From Chloroflexota bacterium (lineage in GTDB: Bacteria; Chloroflexota; Anaerolineae; Aggregatilineales; Phototrophicaceae): a stretch of DNA of 7,138 nucleotides. The notes beneath the pieces were generated by a model, which worked only from the letters and a program-made list of their open reading frames with translations, made no database searches and had not been told where the DNA came from. Made by a program: the position numbers and the translations under genes. Below are positions 1 through 6,917 of this stretch, in pieces (positions within the stretch are counted from its first letter, which is position 1; every line of letters starts with the position of its first letter). The DNA lies in the NCBI GenBank assembly GCA_023392115.1, contig JAEVZT010000149.1:1-7138 (forward strand), in the 5' to 3' direction.

Positions 1-744
1 CCCGAGTACGATATACAGAGGCACTTCCTGAATGCCGCCGAGCGTGTACTCGTGCAAGCCGAATTCGGGCCCGCCCGCCTCGACCGCCTGTGTGAAAATT
101 GAGGCGACGACGGCGGCGAGGACAACCGCGCCAAACGACCCGGTCGTAAACTCGCCGTTGAGGATGACTTCGAGGGCGAAGAACACGCCGGCGATCGGCG
201 CGCGGAATGCCGCGGCGATCGCGCTCGCGCCGCCCGCCGCCACCAGCAGCCGGACGCGGTCTTCGGACAGGCGCAGCTTTTGCCCGACCATCGAGCCGAG
301 GTTCGAGCCGATCTGCACGCTTGGATCTTCAGGACCAACTGACGCCCCCGCGCCGAGCGACAGCGCCGACGCGATCGCCTTGAACGGCATCCGCGCGTAG
401 CGCAGCCGCCCGCCCGAGAACGCGACCGACTCCATGATGCCGGCGACACCTTCATGGCGTTCCTCGCCGACGAAGCGGTGCATAATCCAACCGACGATCA
501 GACCGGCGAGCAACAGCGAGACGATCACCGCCGCCGCGCTCAAGTACGGCGACAGCACCTCATGCGCCAGCCATTCGTTGAAAATGACGTGAAAGACTTC
601 AATTCCAAGCCGGAAAAGCCAGATGCCGATGCCGCTCAACAGCCCGACGGCGACCGCCAGCACCAGCAGCGTCGTGTTCTCCGAGCCGCCGAAACGCGCA
701 TAGAGGCGGCTCAGGGTTCCACGGTTCAATTGAGGTAAACCCAT
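1..744 (-). CDS. ClC-family chloride channel/transporter, N-terminal part (cut by window edge)
   Basis: This is an integral membrane anion channel or H+/Cl- exchanger of the voltage-gated chloride channel (ClC) family. The frame is open from the ATG at 744 to the window edge, giving 248 residues. An in-frame TAA two codons upstream makes this the first possible start. The ClC signature GAGASVGPEDPSVQIG is at residues 131-146 and aligns with the GREGP selectivity and gating region of E. coli ClC. Glu139 corresponds to the gating glutamate (E148). The segment AAFRAPIAGVFFALEVI (about 178-194) matches the next conserved block. There Glu192 is kept, but Val193 stands where proton-coupled exchangers have the inner glutamate (E203). 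Hydrophobic helices are visible at about 24-46, 66-88, 122-132 and 204-219. The usual GSGIPE-like motif is replaced by EGVAGIME (98-105). The C-terminal half, and any CBS domains, lie outside the window. The gene is divergent from the EamA transporter. Family assignment is firm; channel versus exchanger is open. Confidence 0.93.
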   Translation of the reverse strand, partial: MGLPQLNRGTLSRLYARFGGSENTTLLVLAVAVGLLSGIGIWLFRLGIEVFHVIFNEWLAHEVLSPYLSAAAVIVSLLLAGLIVGWIMHRFVGEERHEGVAGIMESVAFSGGRLRYARMPFKAIASALSLGAGASVGPEDPSVQIGSNLGSMVGQKLRLSEDRVRLLVAAGGASAIAAAFRAPIAGVFFALEVILNGEFTTGSFGAVVLAAVVASIFTQAVEAGGPEFGLHEYTLGGIQEVPLYIVLG

Positions 745-772
745 AGATTATTCCATCCAAATTGGCGACGGC

Positions 773-800
773 ATTATAACGCCGCCGCCGAATACGACAA
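773..800 (-). promoter_or_regulatory. putative sigma70-type promoter for the ClC gene
   Basis: On the minus strand a perfect TATAAT (778 to 773) is preceded by TTGTCG (800 to 795) with a 16-bp spacer. Transcription would begin near 766 and give a leader of about 20 nt before the ATG at 744. The -35 box matches consensus in four of six positions. This is pattern matching only. Confidence 0.42.
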
Positions 801-841
801 CTCGCGCGGGCGCTCAGACCCGCCGGTGGTCACAAATGGTC

Positions 842-872
842 TTGTTCAGCCGCAGATGGATTCGCATACAAT
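842..872 (+). promoter_or_regulatory. weak putative promoter for the EamA transporter
   Basis: TACAAT (867-872) is a good -10 box. The only -35-like hexamer is TTGTTC (842-847), 19 bp away, which is longer than optimal. The implied start near 879 would leave a leader of about 30 nt before the GTG at 909. Together with the ClC promoter this would fill the 164-bp divergent spacer, in which no other gene is seen. Confidence 0.3.
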
Positions 873-898
873 CATGAGGTTTCCTACGTTCATCGGGC

Positions 899-903
899 AG
901 GAG
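899..903 (+). promoter_or_regulatory. ribosome binding site supporting the GTG start at 909
   Basis: AGGAG lies 5 nt before the GTG at 909. It decides the start in favour of this GTG: the nearby ATG at 874 is out of frame. Confidence 0.7.
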
Positions 904-908
904 CTCTT

Positions 909-1853
909 GTGCAGACCAAGCCTTCACGCGGGTTGGTGATCGCGGCATTTGCTGCGATTTATCTCATCTGGGGATCGAGCTACATCAGCATTCATTTCGC
1001 CATTCAAACGCTGCCGCCGTTCCTGATGACGAGCGGGCGCTTTCTGGGCGCGGGGAGCATCCTGATCATCTGGTCGCTGCTGCGCGGCGCGCCCCATCCG
1101 ACACGCGCGAACTGGCGCGCGGCGGCGATCACGGGCGGTTTCATGTTCCTGCTCAACAACACAATGATCGTCTGGGCGGAAGATCACGATCTACCGAGCA
1201 GCATTACCGCGCTCCTGCTGGCGACCATGCCGATGTGGATGGTGGCGATCAACTGGGCGCGCGGCTCGCGTCCGACGCTGATAACGGTCATCGGGCTGAT
1301 CGTCGGATTTAGCGGCATTATGCTGCTGATGAATTCCGGGAACGCTGTTCCCAGCAACCCGCCGCACCCGCTTGCGCCGTTCGCCGTGCTGCTGGCTTCG
1401 GCATGCTGGGCGGCAGGCTCCCTCTACTCGCGCGGTGCCGACCTGCCCAGAAACGCGGGGCTGTCGACAGGCATGCAGCTTTTCGCCGGCGGATTCATGG
1501 TGCTGATCGTCAGCATCGTCACCGGCGATGCCGCGCGCTTCGACCCGGCGCAGGTATCCGTCCTATCGCTGGCGGCGGTGGCATACCTGATGATCTTCGC
1601 GTCGATCGTCGGGTTTAGCGCGTTCGTCTGGTTGATGCGCGTCAGCACGCCGGCGAAAGTCGCGACCTATTCGTATGTCAACCCGATCGTCGCGGTGTTC
1701 CTCGGTTGGCTGCTGGCGCAAGAGCCGATCACATGGCGCACGCTGGTGGCGGCTGCCGTCATCATCGCGAGCGTCGTCATGATCACGGCGTATGGGGGGC
1801 GAAGCGTACCACGTTTCCGCCTGCGCCCCGCCAAAGCCGTCGAAAGTGCGTGA
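909..1853 (+). CDS. EamA/DMT-family transporter, YedA-like
   Basis: This is a drug/metabolite transporter (DMT) superfamily permease of 314 residues, the usual length, with two EamA repeats and about ten membrane helices. The first repeat starts with the family hallmark YLIWGSSYISIHFAIQTLPP (residues 18-37), followed by the SGRFLGAGSILI helix (42-53), AEDHDLPSSITALLLATMPM (90-109) and GLIVGFSGIMLLMNSG (129-144). The second repeat starts at about 157 (FAVLLASACWAAGSLYSRGA). It contains the conserved SYVNPIVAVFLGWLLAQEP (255-273), typical of the family's ninth helix. The order and wording of these blocks resemble E. coli YedA. Substrates of this subgroup are mostly unknown (amino acids or metabolites are exported by better-studied relatives), so no substrate is assigned. 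Translation starts at GTG with a good AGGAG. The gene converges on the IolE-like gene with only 10 bp between stop codons, so it is probably transcribed alone and is not part of the iol cluster. Confidence 0.92.
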   Translation: MQTKPSRGLVIAAFAAIYLIWGSSYISIHFAIQTLPPFLMTSGRFLGAGSILIIWSLLRGAPHPTRANWRAAAITGGFMFLLNNTMIVWAEDHDLPSSITALLLATMPMWMVAINWARGSRPTLITVIGLIVGFSGIMLLMNSGNAVPSNPPHPLAPFAVLLASACWAAGSLYSRGADLPRNAGLSTGMQLFAGGFMVLIVSIVTGDAARFDPAQVSVLSLAAVAYLMIFASIVGFSAFVWLMRVSTPAKVATYSYVNPIVAVFLGWLLAQEPITWRTLVAAAVIIASVVMITAYGGRSVPRFRLRPAKAVESA

Positions 1854-1863
1854 GGAGCGTCGC

Positions 1864-2760
1864 TTACAGTCCTAACGTGCGCAAATACTCGCGGTTGCGC
1901 TCGGCGCTCTCGCGCGGCGCATCGGCGTCGTCGCTCAGGATGTCCTGCTCAACGATCGCCCAGCCGTCATAGCCGAGCCGCCCCATGGCTGAGATCACGC
2001 CGGGGAAATCGACCCCGCCCTTGCCGAGCTCGCAGAACACGCCCGCCGCGACCGCCGCGAAGTAGTCCATGCGTTCCTTGATCGCGAGTTGGCGAATGCC
2101 GGGATCGCAGTCCTTAAGGTGCAGGTAGCGGACGCGCTCGCCATACTCGTCGATCGCCTTGACGGCGTCGCCGCCGGCGTACTGCCAGTGACCGGTGTCG
2201 AGGCACAAGCCGACGAGATCGGCGTCGGCGCGGTTCATCAACTGGCGCGTCTCGTCAGGCGTCTCGACGTAACCGGCGCAGTGATGGTGAAACACGACTT
2301 TCAAGCCAAGCTCATCATACACGCGCCGCGCGACGCGGTTGACGCCTTCAGCGTAGGTATCCCACTCGTCGGCGGACAGGAACGATCCGTGCCGCCGCCC
2401 CGCCGACTGGACGAGTTCCGGCACTTTGCCGTTGTCGTCCGCCAGCACAATGCAGACCGCGCCGAGCGCCGCCAACAGCCTGCCGACCGCCAGCGCGTGC
2501 GCTTCGCCGGCTTCGTGCGCGTCTGGATCGACGAAGTTGACGGGTACGAACGCCGACAGCAGCTTCAAGCCGCGCTTGTCGAGTTCCGGGCGCAGCGCCG
2601 TCGGGTCGGTCGGCAGGTAGCCCCACGGACCGAGCTCGGTGCCGGTGTAGCCGGTCGCGGCGATCTCGTCAAGGACGCGGGTATAGGGGAATTTCGGTTC
2701 AATCCCTTCGAATTCGTAGATGCCCCATGAAACGGGTGCGTTTGCAACTTGAATTGCCAT
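1864..2760 (-). CDS. sugar phosphate isomerase/epimerase (TIM barrel), probable inosose dehydratase IolE-like
   Basis: The product is a 298-residue soluble protein of the xylose-isomerase-like TIM-barrel superfamily (AP endonuclease 2 fold). Visible motifs are the first strand VANAPVSWGIYEF (5-17), GYTGTELGPWGYLPTDP (37-53), FHHHCAGYVET (157-167), LCLDTGHWQYAGGD (185-198), RYLHLKDCDP (211-220) and GWAIVEQD (266-273). Asp188, His214 and Glu271, with Glu166 or a nearby histidine, are the likely metal ligands by analogy with family structures. The length and the ELG(P)xGYLPTDP and HxHxGxxVET motifs fit proteins annotated as 2-keto-myo-inositol (inosose) dehydratase. iolD on the same strand nearby supports that step: IolE product is the IolD substrate. 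A sugar epimerase is the alternative. AGGA (minus strand, 2771 to 2768) lies 7 nt before the ATG. The gene is 59 bp downstream of the ClbS-like gene and may be co-transcribed with it. The fold is certain; the exact reaction is inferred. Confidence 0.85.
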   Translation of the reverse strand: MAIQVANAPVSWGIYEFEGIEPKFPYTRVLDEIAATGYTGTELGPWGYLPTDPTALRPELDKRGLKLLSAFVPVNFVDPDAHEAGEAHALAVGRLLAALGAVCIVLADDNGKVPELVQSAGRRHGSFLSADEWDTYAEGVNRVARRVYDELGLKVVFHHHCAGYVETPDETRQLMNRADADLVGLCLDTGHWQYAGGDAVKAIDEYGERVRYLHLKDCDPGIRQLAIKERMDYFAAVAAGVFCELGKGGVDFPGVISAMGRLGYDGWAIVEQDILSDDADAPRESAERNREYLRTLGL

Positions 2761-2819
2761 GCGATCATCCTATCATCAGCAAATTTTCTCGATTATGCCG
2801 CAAATATCCCACACGAGGA

Positions 2820-3329
2820 TCAACGCGCGCCGGGTTCTTGCCGCGCGATCCACTCGCGCACAGGGACGAGGTGCTCGTGAAAGTGCTCGTGCGTGTTGCT
2901 GCTGATCAGCCGCCACGGCGATCCCCGGAACGCGCCGTCGAAATCGCGCTCGAACAGGTCGGCTTCCGACAGCGCTTCGACGAGTTCCAGCACGTCGCGG
3001 TAGGTTCTGCGGAAGTCCGCCAGTACGTCGTCAAGCGTTCGATCTTTGTCGCGGGCGCTGGTCGCATCGTTGAGCGCGTCGATCTGCTCCCACGTATAGC
3101 CGTCGTCGGGAATGGCAGGCTTTTCGCCGTGACCGGCTTTGTCCATCCACATCAGCACGCGTTTCATCCACGCGGTCAGGTGCGCGACCATGTCCTTGAC
3201 CGACCACCAGCCGGTCACATTCGGGATCAGCATTTGTTCGGGCGTCAGCCGTGCAAGCGTCCGCTCGGCAAACGCATACTCGACGCGGATCAATTCCAAC
3301 AGGCGTGTCTTGTCCATTTCCGGCTGCAT
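2820..3329 (-). CDS. ClbS/DfsB family four-helix bundle protein (DinB-like, DUF1706)
   Basis: The product is a 169-residue protein with the ClbS/DfsB pattern: an N-terminal helix MDKTRLLELIRVEYAFAERT (5-24), then LTPEQM (28-33), then the hallmark GWWSVKDMVAHLTAWMKRV (40-58). The C-terminal helix carries an alternating THEHFHEHLVPV (146-157). DinB-superfamily proteins often coordinate a divalent metal through three histidines. His50 and two of His147/149/151/153 are the candidates here. The namesake ClbS is a hydrolase protecting colibactin producers, but most family members have unknown roles and no such function is claimed. The ATG at 3329 is chosen because GAGGA (minus strand, 3341 to 3337) is 7 nt upstream; Met5 is an alternative. 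It lies between iolD and the IolE-like gene, in the same orientation, so it may be co-expressed with inositol catabolism. Its part in the pathway, if any, is unknown. Confidence 0.85.
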   Translation of the reverse strand: MQPEMDKTRLLELIRVEYAFAERTLARLTPEQMLIPNVTGWWSVKDMVAHLTAWMKRVLMWMDKAGHGEKPAIPDDGYTWEQIDALNDATSARDKDRTLDDVLADFRRTYRDVLELVEALSEADLFERDFDGAFRGSPWRLISSNTHEHFHEHLVPVREWIARQEPGAR

Positions 3330-3350
3330 AGCTTTATCCTCGTAACAAAA

Positions 3351-3440
3351 GTACTGAGTGCCGAGTGCTGAGTGCTGAGTAAGAAGCAGACGAGACTTCT
3401 ATTCTCAGTACTCGGTACTCATCACTCGGTACTCATCACT
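3351..3440. repeat. 90-bp imperfect palindrome of tandem heptamers
   Basis: The left arm is a run of 7-bp units of the type GAGTGCT (GAGTGCC, GAGTGCT, GAGTGCT from 3356). The right arm holds two exact copies of the 14-mer CTCGGTACTCATCA (3412-3425 and 3426-3439), that is, heptamers of the same family in inverted orientation. Over about 31 bp the left arm matches the reverse complement of the right arm with roughly six mismatches. Pairing resumes around the centre (AGAAG at 3382-3386 with CTTCT at 3396-3400), so the whole block can fold into one long hairpin with a short loop near 3387-3395. It begins 6 bp beyond the iolD stop codon and ends 21 bp before the ClbS-like start. It resembles the dispersed heptanucleotide repeats known from cyanobacteria and other environmental bacteria. 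On the minus strand it is followed by TTTT, so partial termination after iolD is possible. Confidence 0.85.
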
Positions 3441-3446
3441 TTGCAC

Positions 3447-5303
<1,857 letters not shown>

Positions 5304-5325
5304 AACTCACCTCTTCTACGCTGCG

Positions 5326-5354
5326 CTAATTCGAAGGCAAAACCTTATGTTCAA
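5326..5354 (-). promoter_or_regulatory. weak putative promoter for iolD
   Basis: On the minus strand TTGAAC (5354 to 5349) and AATTAG (5331 to 5326) are separated by 17 bp. Transcription would start near 5319, leaving a leader of about 16 nt. The -35 box overlaps the left part of the LacI-like palindrome at 5348-5363, a geometry suited to repression. Both boxes are poor matches, so this is tentative. Confidence 0.25.
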
Positions 5355-5363
5355 CGTTGTTCA
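5348..5363. promoter_or_regulatory. LacI-family-like operator palindrome
   Basis: TGTTCAACGTTGTTCA is symmetric at 12 of 16 positions around a perfect CAACGTTG core (5352-5359) with a central CG. LacI/GalR-family operators typically have such a CG-centred core flanked by TG...CA. It lies in the 204-bp region between iolD and the ABC transporter genes. The GTTCA motif recurs at 5349, 5359 and 5374, and GTTCATTT is directly repeated (5359-5366, 5374-5381). No regulator gene is in the window. Confidence 0.4.
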
Positions 5364-5388
5364 TTTTGCATAAGTTCATTTCTTGTGG

Positions 5389-5402
5389 GAACGTTTGCGT
5401 TC
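5389..5402. promoter_or_regulatory. short perfect palindrome GAACG-N4-CGTTC
   Basis: GAACG (5389-5393) and CGTTC (5398-5402) are perfect inverted arms around TTTG. It contains AACGTT (5390-5395), the same hexamer as the core of the palindrome at 5348-5363, 37 bp away. It may be a second binding site for the same regulator. Function is inferred from position and symmetry only. Confidence 0.3.
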
Positions 5403-5426
5403 TTATTCCCGCGTGATAAACTCAAG

Positions 5427-5454
5427 TTGATTGAAACTAGTCACACCAAATAAG
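5427..5454 (+). promoter_or_regulatory. weak putative promoter for the sugar ABC transporter operon
   Basis: TTGATT (5427-5432) and AATAAG (5449-5454) are 16 bp apart, with transcription expected near 5461 and a leader of about 47 nt before the GTG at 5508. The -10 box is mediocre. It overlaps the inverted repeat at 5441-5461. Confidence 0.27.
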
Positions 5455-5461
5455 CGTGTGA
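5441..5461. promoter_or_regulatory. inverted repeat TCACAC-N9-GTGTGA in the transporter promoter region
   Basis: TCACAC (5441-5446) and GTGTGA (5456-5461) are perfect 6-bp inverted arms separated by 9 nt. The element covers the expected -10 and start region for the downstream transporter genes. It could be an operator or a small hairpin in the early transcript. The half-sites are in the opposite order to a CRP site (TGTGA-N6-TCACA). Confidence 0.32.
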
Positions 5462-5494
5462 TCGCATGCAAGCTTCTTTTAGGATGTCTTGTTT

Positions 5495-5500
5495 AGGAGA
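5495..5500 (+). promoter_or_regulatory. ribosome binding site fixing the GTG start at 5508
   Basis: AGGAGA lies 7 nt before GTG 5508. The in-frame ATG at 5466 is 42 nt further upstream and would put fourteen non-signal residues ahead of a normal signal peptide, so the GTG is preferred. Confidence 0.8.
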
Positions 5501-5507
5501 AACAACC

Positions 5508-6797
5508 GTGAAATCCTTGAAACTGTTTAGTTTGCTTCTGATTGTAGCACTCTCACTCGGTGCTGCCAGCGTCTTCGCGCAAGATGAAGCGCCGACCGGC
5601 GAGCTTGAAATCTTCTCGTGGTGGACGGGTGGCGGTGAAGAAGCCGGTTTGAACGCGCTCATCGAGCGCTTCGCCGAGCTGTATCCTGAAGTCGACGTCG
5701 TCAATTCGGCAGTCGCGGGCGGTTCGGGCGTTAACGCGCGCGCCGTGCTCACCACCCGTATGCTCGGCGGCGATCCGCCGGACACGTTCCAAGTTCACGC
5801 CGGTGAAGAACTGAACGCGGTGTGGGTCGCGGCGGATCGGATGGAACCGCTGAACGACATTTATGAAGCTAATGGCTGGCTTGAGCAATACCCCGAAGGG
5901 CTGCTTGAGCTGATCAGCGACGACGAAGGCAACATCTTCTCGGTGCCGGTCAACATCCACCGTTCGAACGTGCTGTGGTATGTGCCCGCCAACCTCGAGC
6001 AGTGGGGCGTGACCGTCCCGGCGACGTGGGACGAGTTCATCAACGAAACCTGCCCGGCGCTTCAGGCTGCCGATGTGACCCCGCTGACCGTCGGCGAGAA
6101 CTGGACGCAGGCGCACCTGTTCGAGAGCGTCGCGCTCGGTGAGCTGGGCGTCGAAGCCTACAACGGGCTGTGGGATGGCACGACCGACTGGGCGAGCCCG
6201 GAAGTTGTCGCCGTGTGGGAGAAGTACGGTCAGGTGCTCGACTGCACGAATGACGACCGCAACTCGCTGAGCTGGCAGGATGCCTCGCAGCGCGTCGCCG
6301 AAGGCGCGGCGGCGTTCAACATTATGGGCGACTGGGCGGCGGGCTACTTCCTCGTCGATCTGGCGCTCGAACCCGGTGAAGGCTTCGCATGGTCGCCGGC
6401 TCCCGGCACCGATGGCGTGTTCATGATGCTGTCCGACACGTTCGGTCTGCCGGTTGGCGCGCCGAATGCGTCAGCGGTCAACGCGTGGTTGAGCTTCCTC
6501 GGCACGGCTGAAGCGCAGGACATCTTCAACCCGCTCAAGGGTTCTCTGCCTGCTAACACGACTGCCGACATCGCCAACGGCGAACTGTACAACGCCTACT
6601 TCCAAGATGCTTACGAAGACTGGACGACCAACGAGATCGTCGGTTCGCAGGCGCATGGCGCGGTCGCGCCGCCTGACTTCAGCAACGGCTTCGCGACGAT
6701 CATCGCCACGTTCGCCGACAACCGTGACGCCGCTGCCGCCGGTGAGGCGACCGCCGCGCTGGTTCAGAATACGGGCATGGTCGCCGAGGGCATGTAA
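5508..6797 (+). CDS. carbohydrate ABC transporter substrate-binding protein (family 1, glucose-binding-like)
   Basis: This is the extracytoplasmic receptor of a CUT1-type sugar importer, 429 residues from the GTG start. It has a Sec signal peptide: MKSLKLF, a hydrophobic core at 8-20, and probable cleavage after SVFA (24/25). There is no lipobox cysteine. The mature N-terminus reads ELEIFSWWTGGGEEAGLNAL (32-51), followed by RMLGGDPPDTFQVHAGEELN (84-103). These blocks are characteristic of the Pseudomonas GtsA and Thermus glucose-binding protein group. IMGDWAAGYF (272-281) and PLKGSLPAN (342-350) are also conserved there. Trp38, Trp39, His97, Asp275/Trp276 and Lys344 are plausible sugar contacts by homology. 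Cys182 and Cys246 could form a disulfide. The closest characterised ligands are glucose, galactose or mannose, but divergence from iolD makes an inositol-like polyol a real alternative. The first permease gene follows after a terminator-like hairpin. Confidence 0.93.
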   Translation: MKSLKLFSLLLIVALSLGAASVFAQDEAPTGELEIFSWWTGGGEEAGLNALIERFAELYPEVDVVNSAVAGGSGVNARAVLTTRMLGGDPPDTFQVHAGEELNAVWVAADRMEPLNDIYEANGWLEQYPEGLLELISDDEGNIFSVPVNIHRSNVLWYVPANLEQWGVTVPATWDEFINETCPALQAADVTPLTVGENWTQAHLFESVALGELGVEAYNGLWDGTTDWASPEVVAVWEKYGQVLDCTNDDRNSLSWQDASQRVAEGAAAFNIMGDWAAGYFLVDLALEPGEGFAWSPAPGTDGVFMMLSDTFGLPVGAPNASAVNAWLSFLGTAEAQDIFNPLKGSLPANTTADIANGELYNAYFQDAYEDWTTNEIVGSQAHGAVAPPDFSNGFATIIATFADNRDAAAAGEATAALVQNTGMVAEGM

Positions 6798-6819
6798 CCT
6801 GCCCCGCACGGCTGAAACT

Positions 6820-6844
6820 GTAGGGGCGCGAAGTGCGCCCCTAC
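6820..6844. repeat. GTAGGGGCGC palindromic repeat (REP-like)
   Basis: GTAGGGGCGC (6820-6829) and GCGCCCCTAC (6835-6844) are perfect 10-bp arms around the loop GAAGT. No T-tract follows, so it is not a classical intrinsic terminator. From memory, hairpins beginning GTAGGGGCG are dispersed in many copies in some Chloroflexota and cyanobacterial genomes, which suggests a REP/MITE-like element. In the SBP-permease transcript the hairpin could protect the upstream mRNA from 3' decay. Confidence 0.8.
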
Positions 6845-6864
6845 GTCGATGATCGCATGTTCGC

Positions 6865-6900
6865 ACAAGTCCTACGGTTGCGCCGGAGGGCTTGTTTTTT
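6865..6900 (+). terminator. intrinsic terminator or attenuator between binding protein and permease genes
   Basis: ACAAGTCCT (6865-6873) pairs with AGGGCTTGT (6887-6895), including one G-U pair. After one mismatch the stem continues with CGG (6875-6877) to CCG (6883-6885), closing a TTGCG loop. The stem runs directly into a T6 tract (6895-6900). It ends 17 nt before the permease ATG. Partial termination here would give more binding protein than permease, a common arrangement in ABC importer operons. Confidence 0.65.
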
Positions 6901-6917
6901 GAAAAGAGGGTTCTTCA

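Noticed and set aside
32..738. Plus-strand reading frames of 122 and 94 codons
   Set aside because: They are antisense to the ClC gene, are rich in Ala/Arg/Pro from GC-biased codons and show no family motif.
1838..1872. Bidirectional terminator between the convergent EamA and IolE-like genes
   Set aside because: Only a short, poorly matched inverted repeat around the two stop codons and no T-tract on either strand.
2761..2823. Separate promoter for the IolE-like gene
   Set aside because: CATAAT (minus strand, 2797 to 2792) has no -35 box at an acceptable distance; the nearest TTGATC is 20 bp away.
2089..3371. Plus-strand reading frames of about 213-214 codons opposite the IolE-like and ClbS-like genes
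   Set aside because: Low-complexity Arg/Val/Ala/Gln composition and no motif. They mirror the third-position GC bias of the real minus-strand genes.
3351..3440. CRISPR array
   Set aside because: The units are 7-14 bp and directly adjoining, with no unique spacers of 25-40 bp; the block is a palindrome instead.
5466..5507. Upstream ATG giving a 14-residue longer binding protein
   Set aside because: No ribosome binding site at a suitable distance. The GTG at 5508 has AGGAGA and starts a canonical signal peptide.
5553..6866. Minus-strand reading frames opposite the binding-protein gene
   Set aside because: No recognisable domains. The plus-strand gene has a signal peptide and conserved motifs across the same span.
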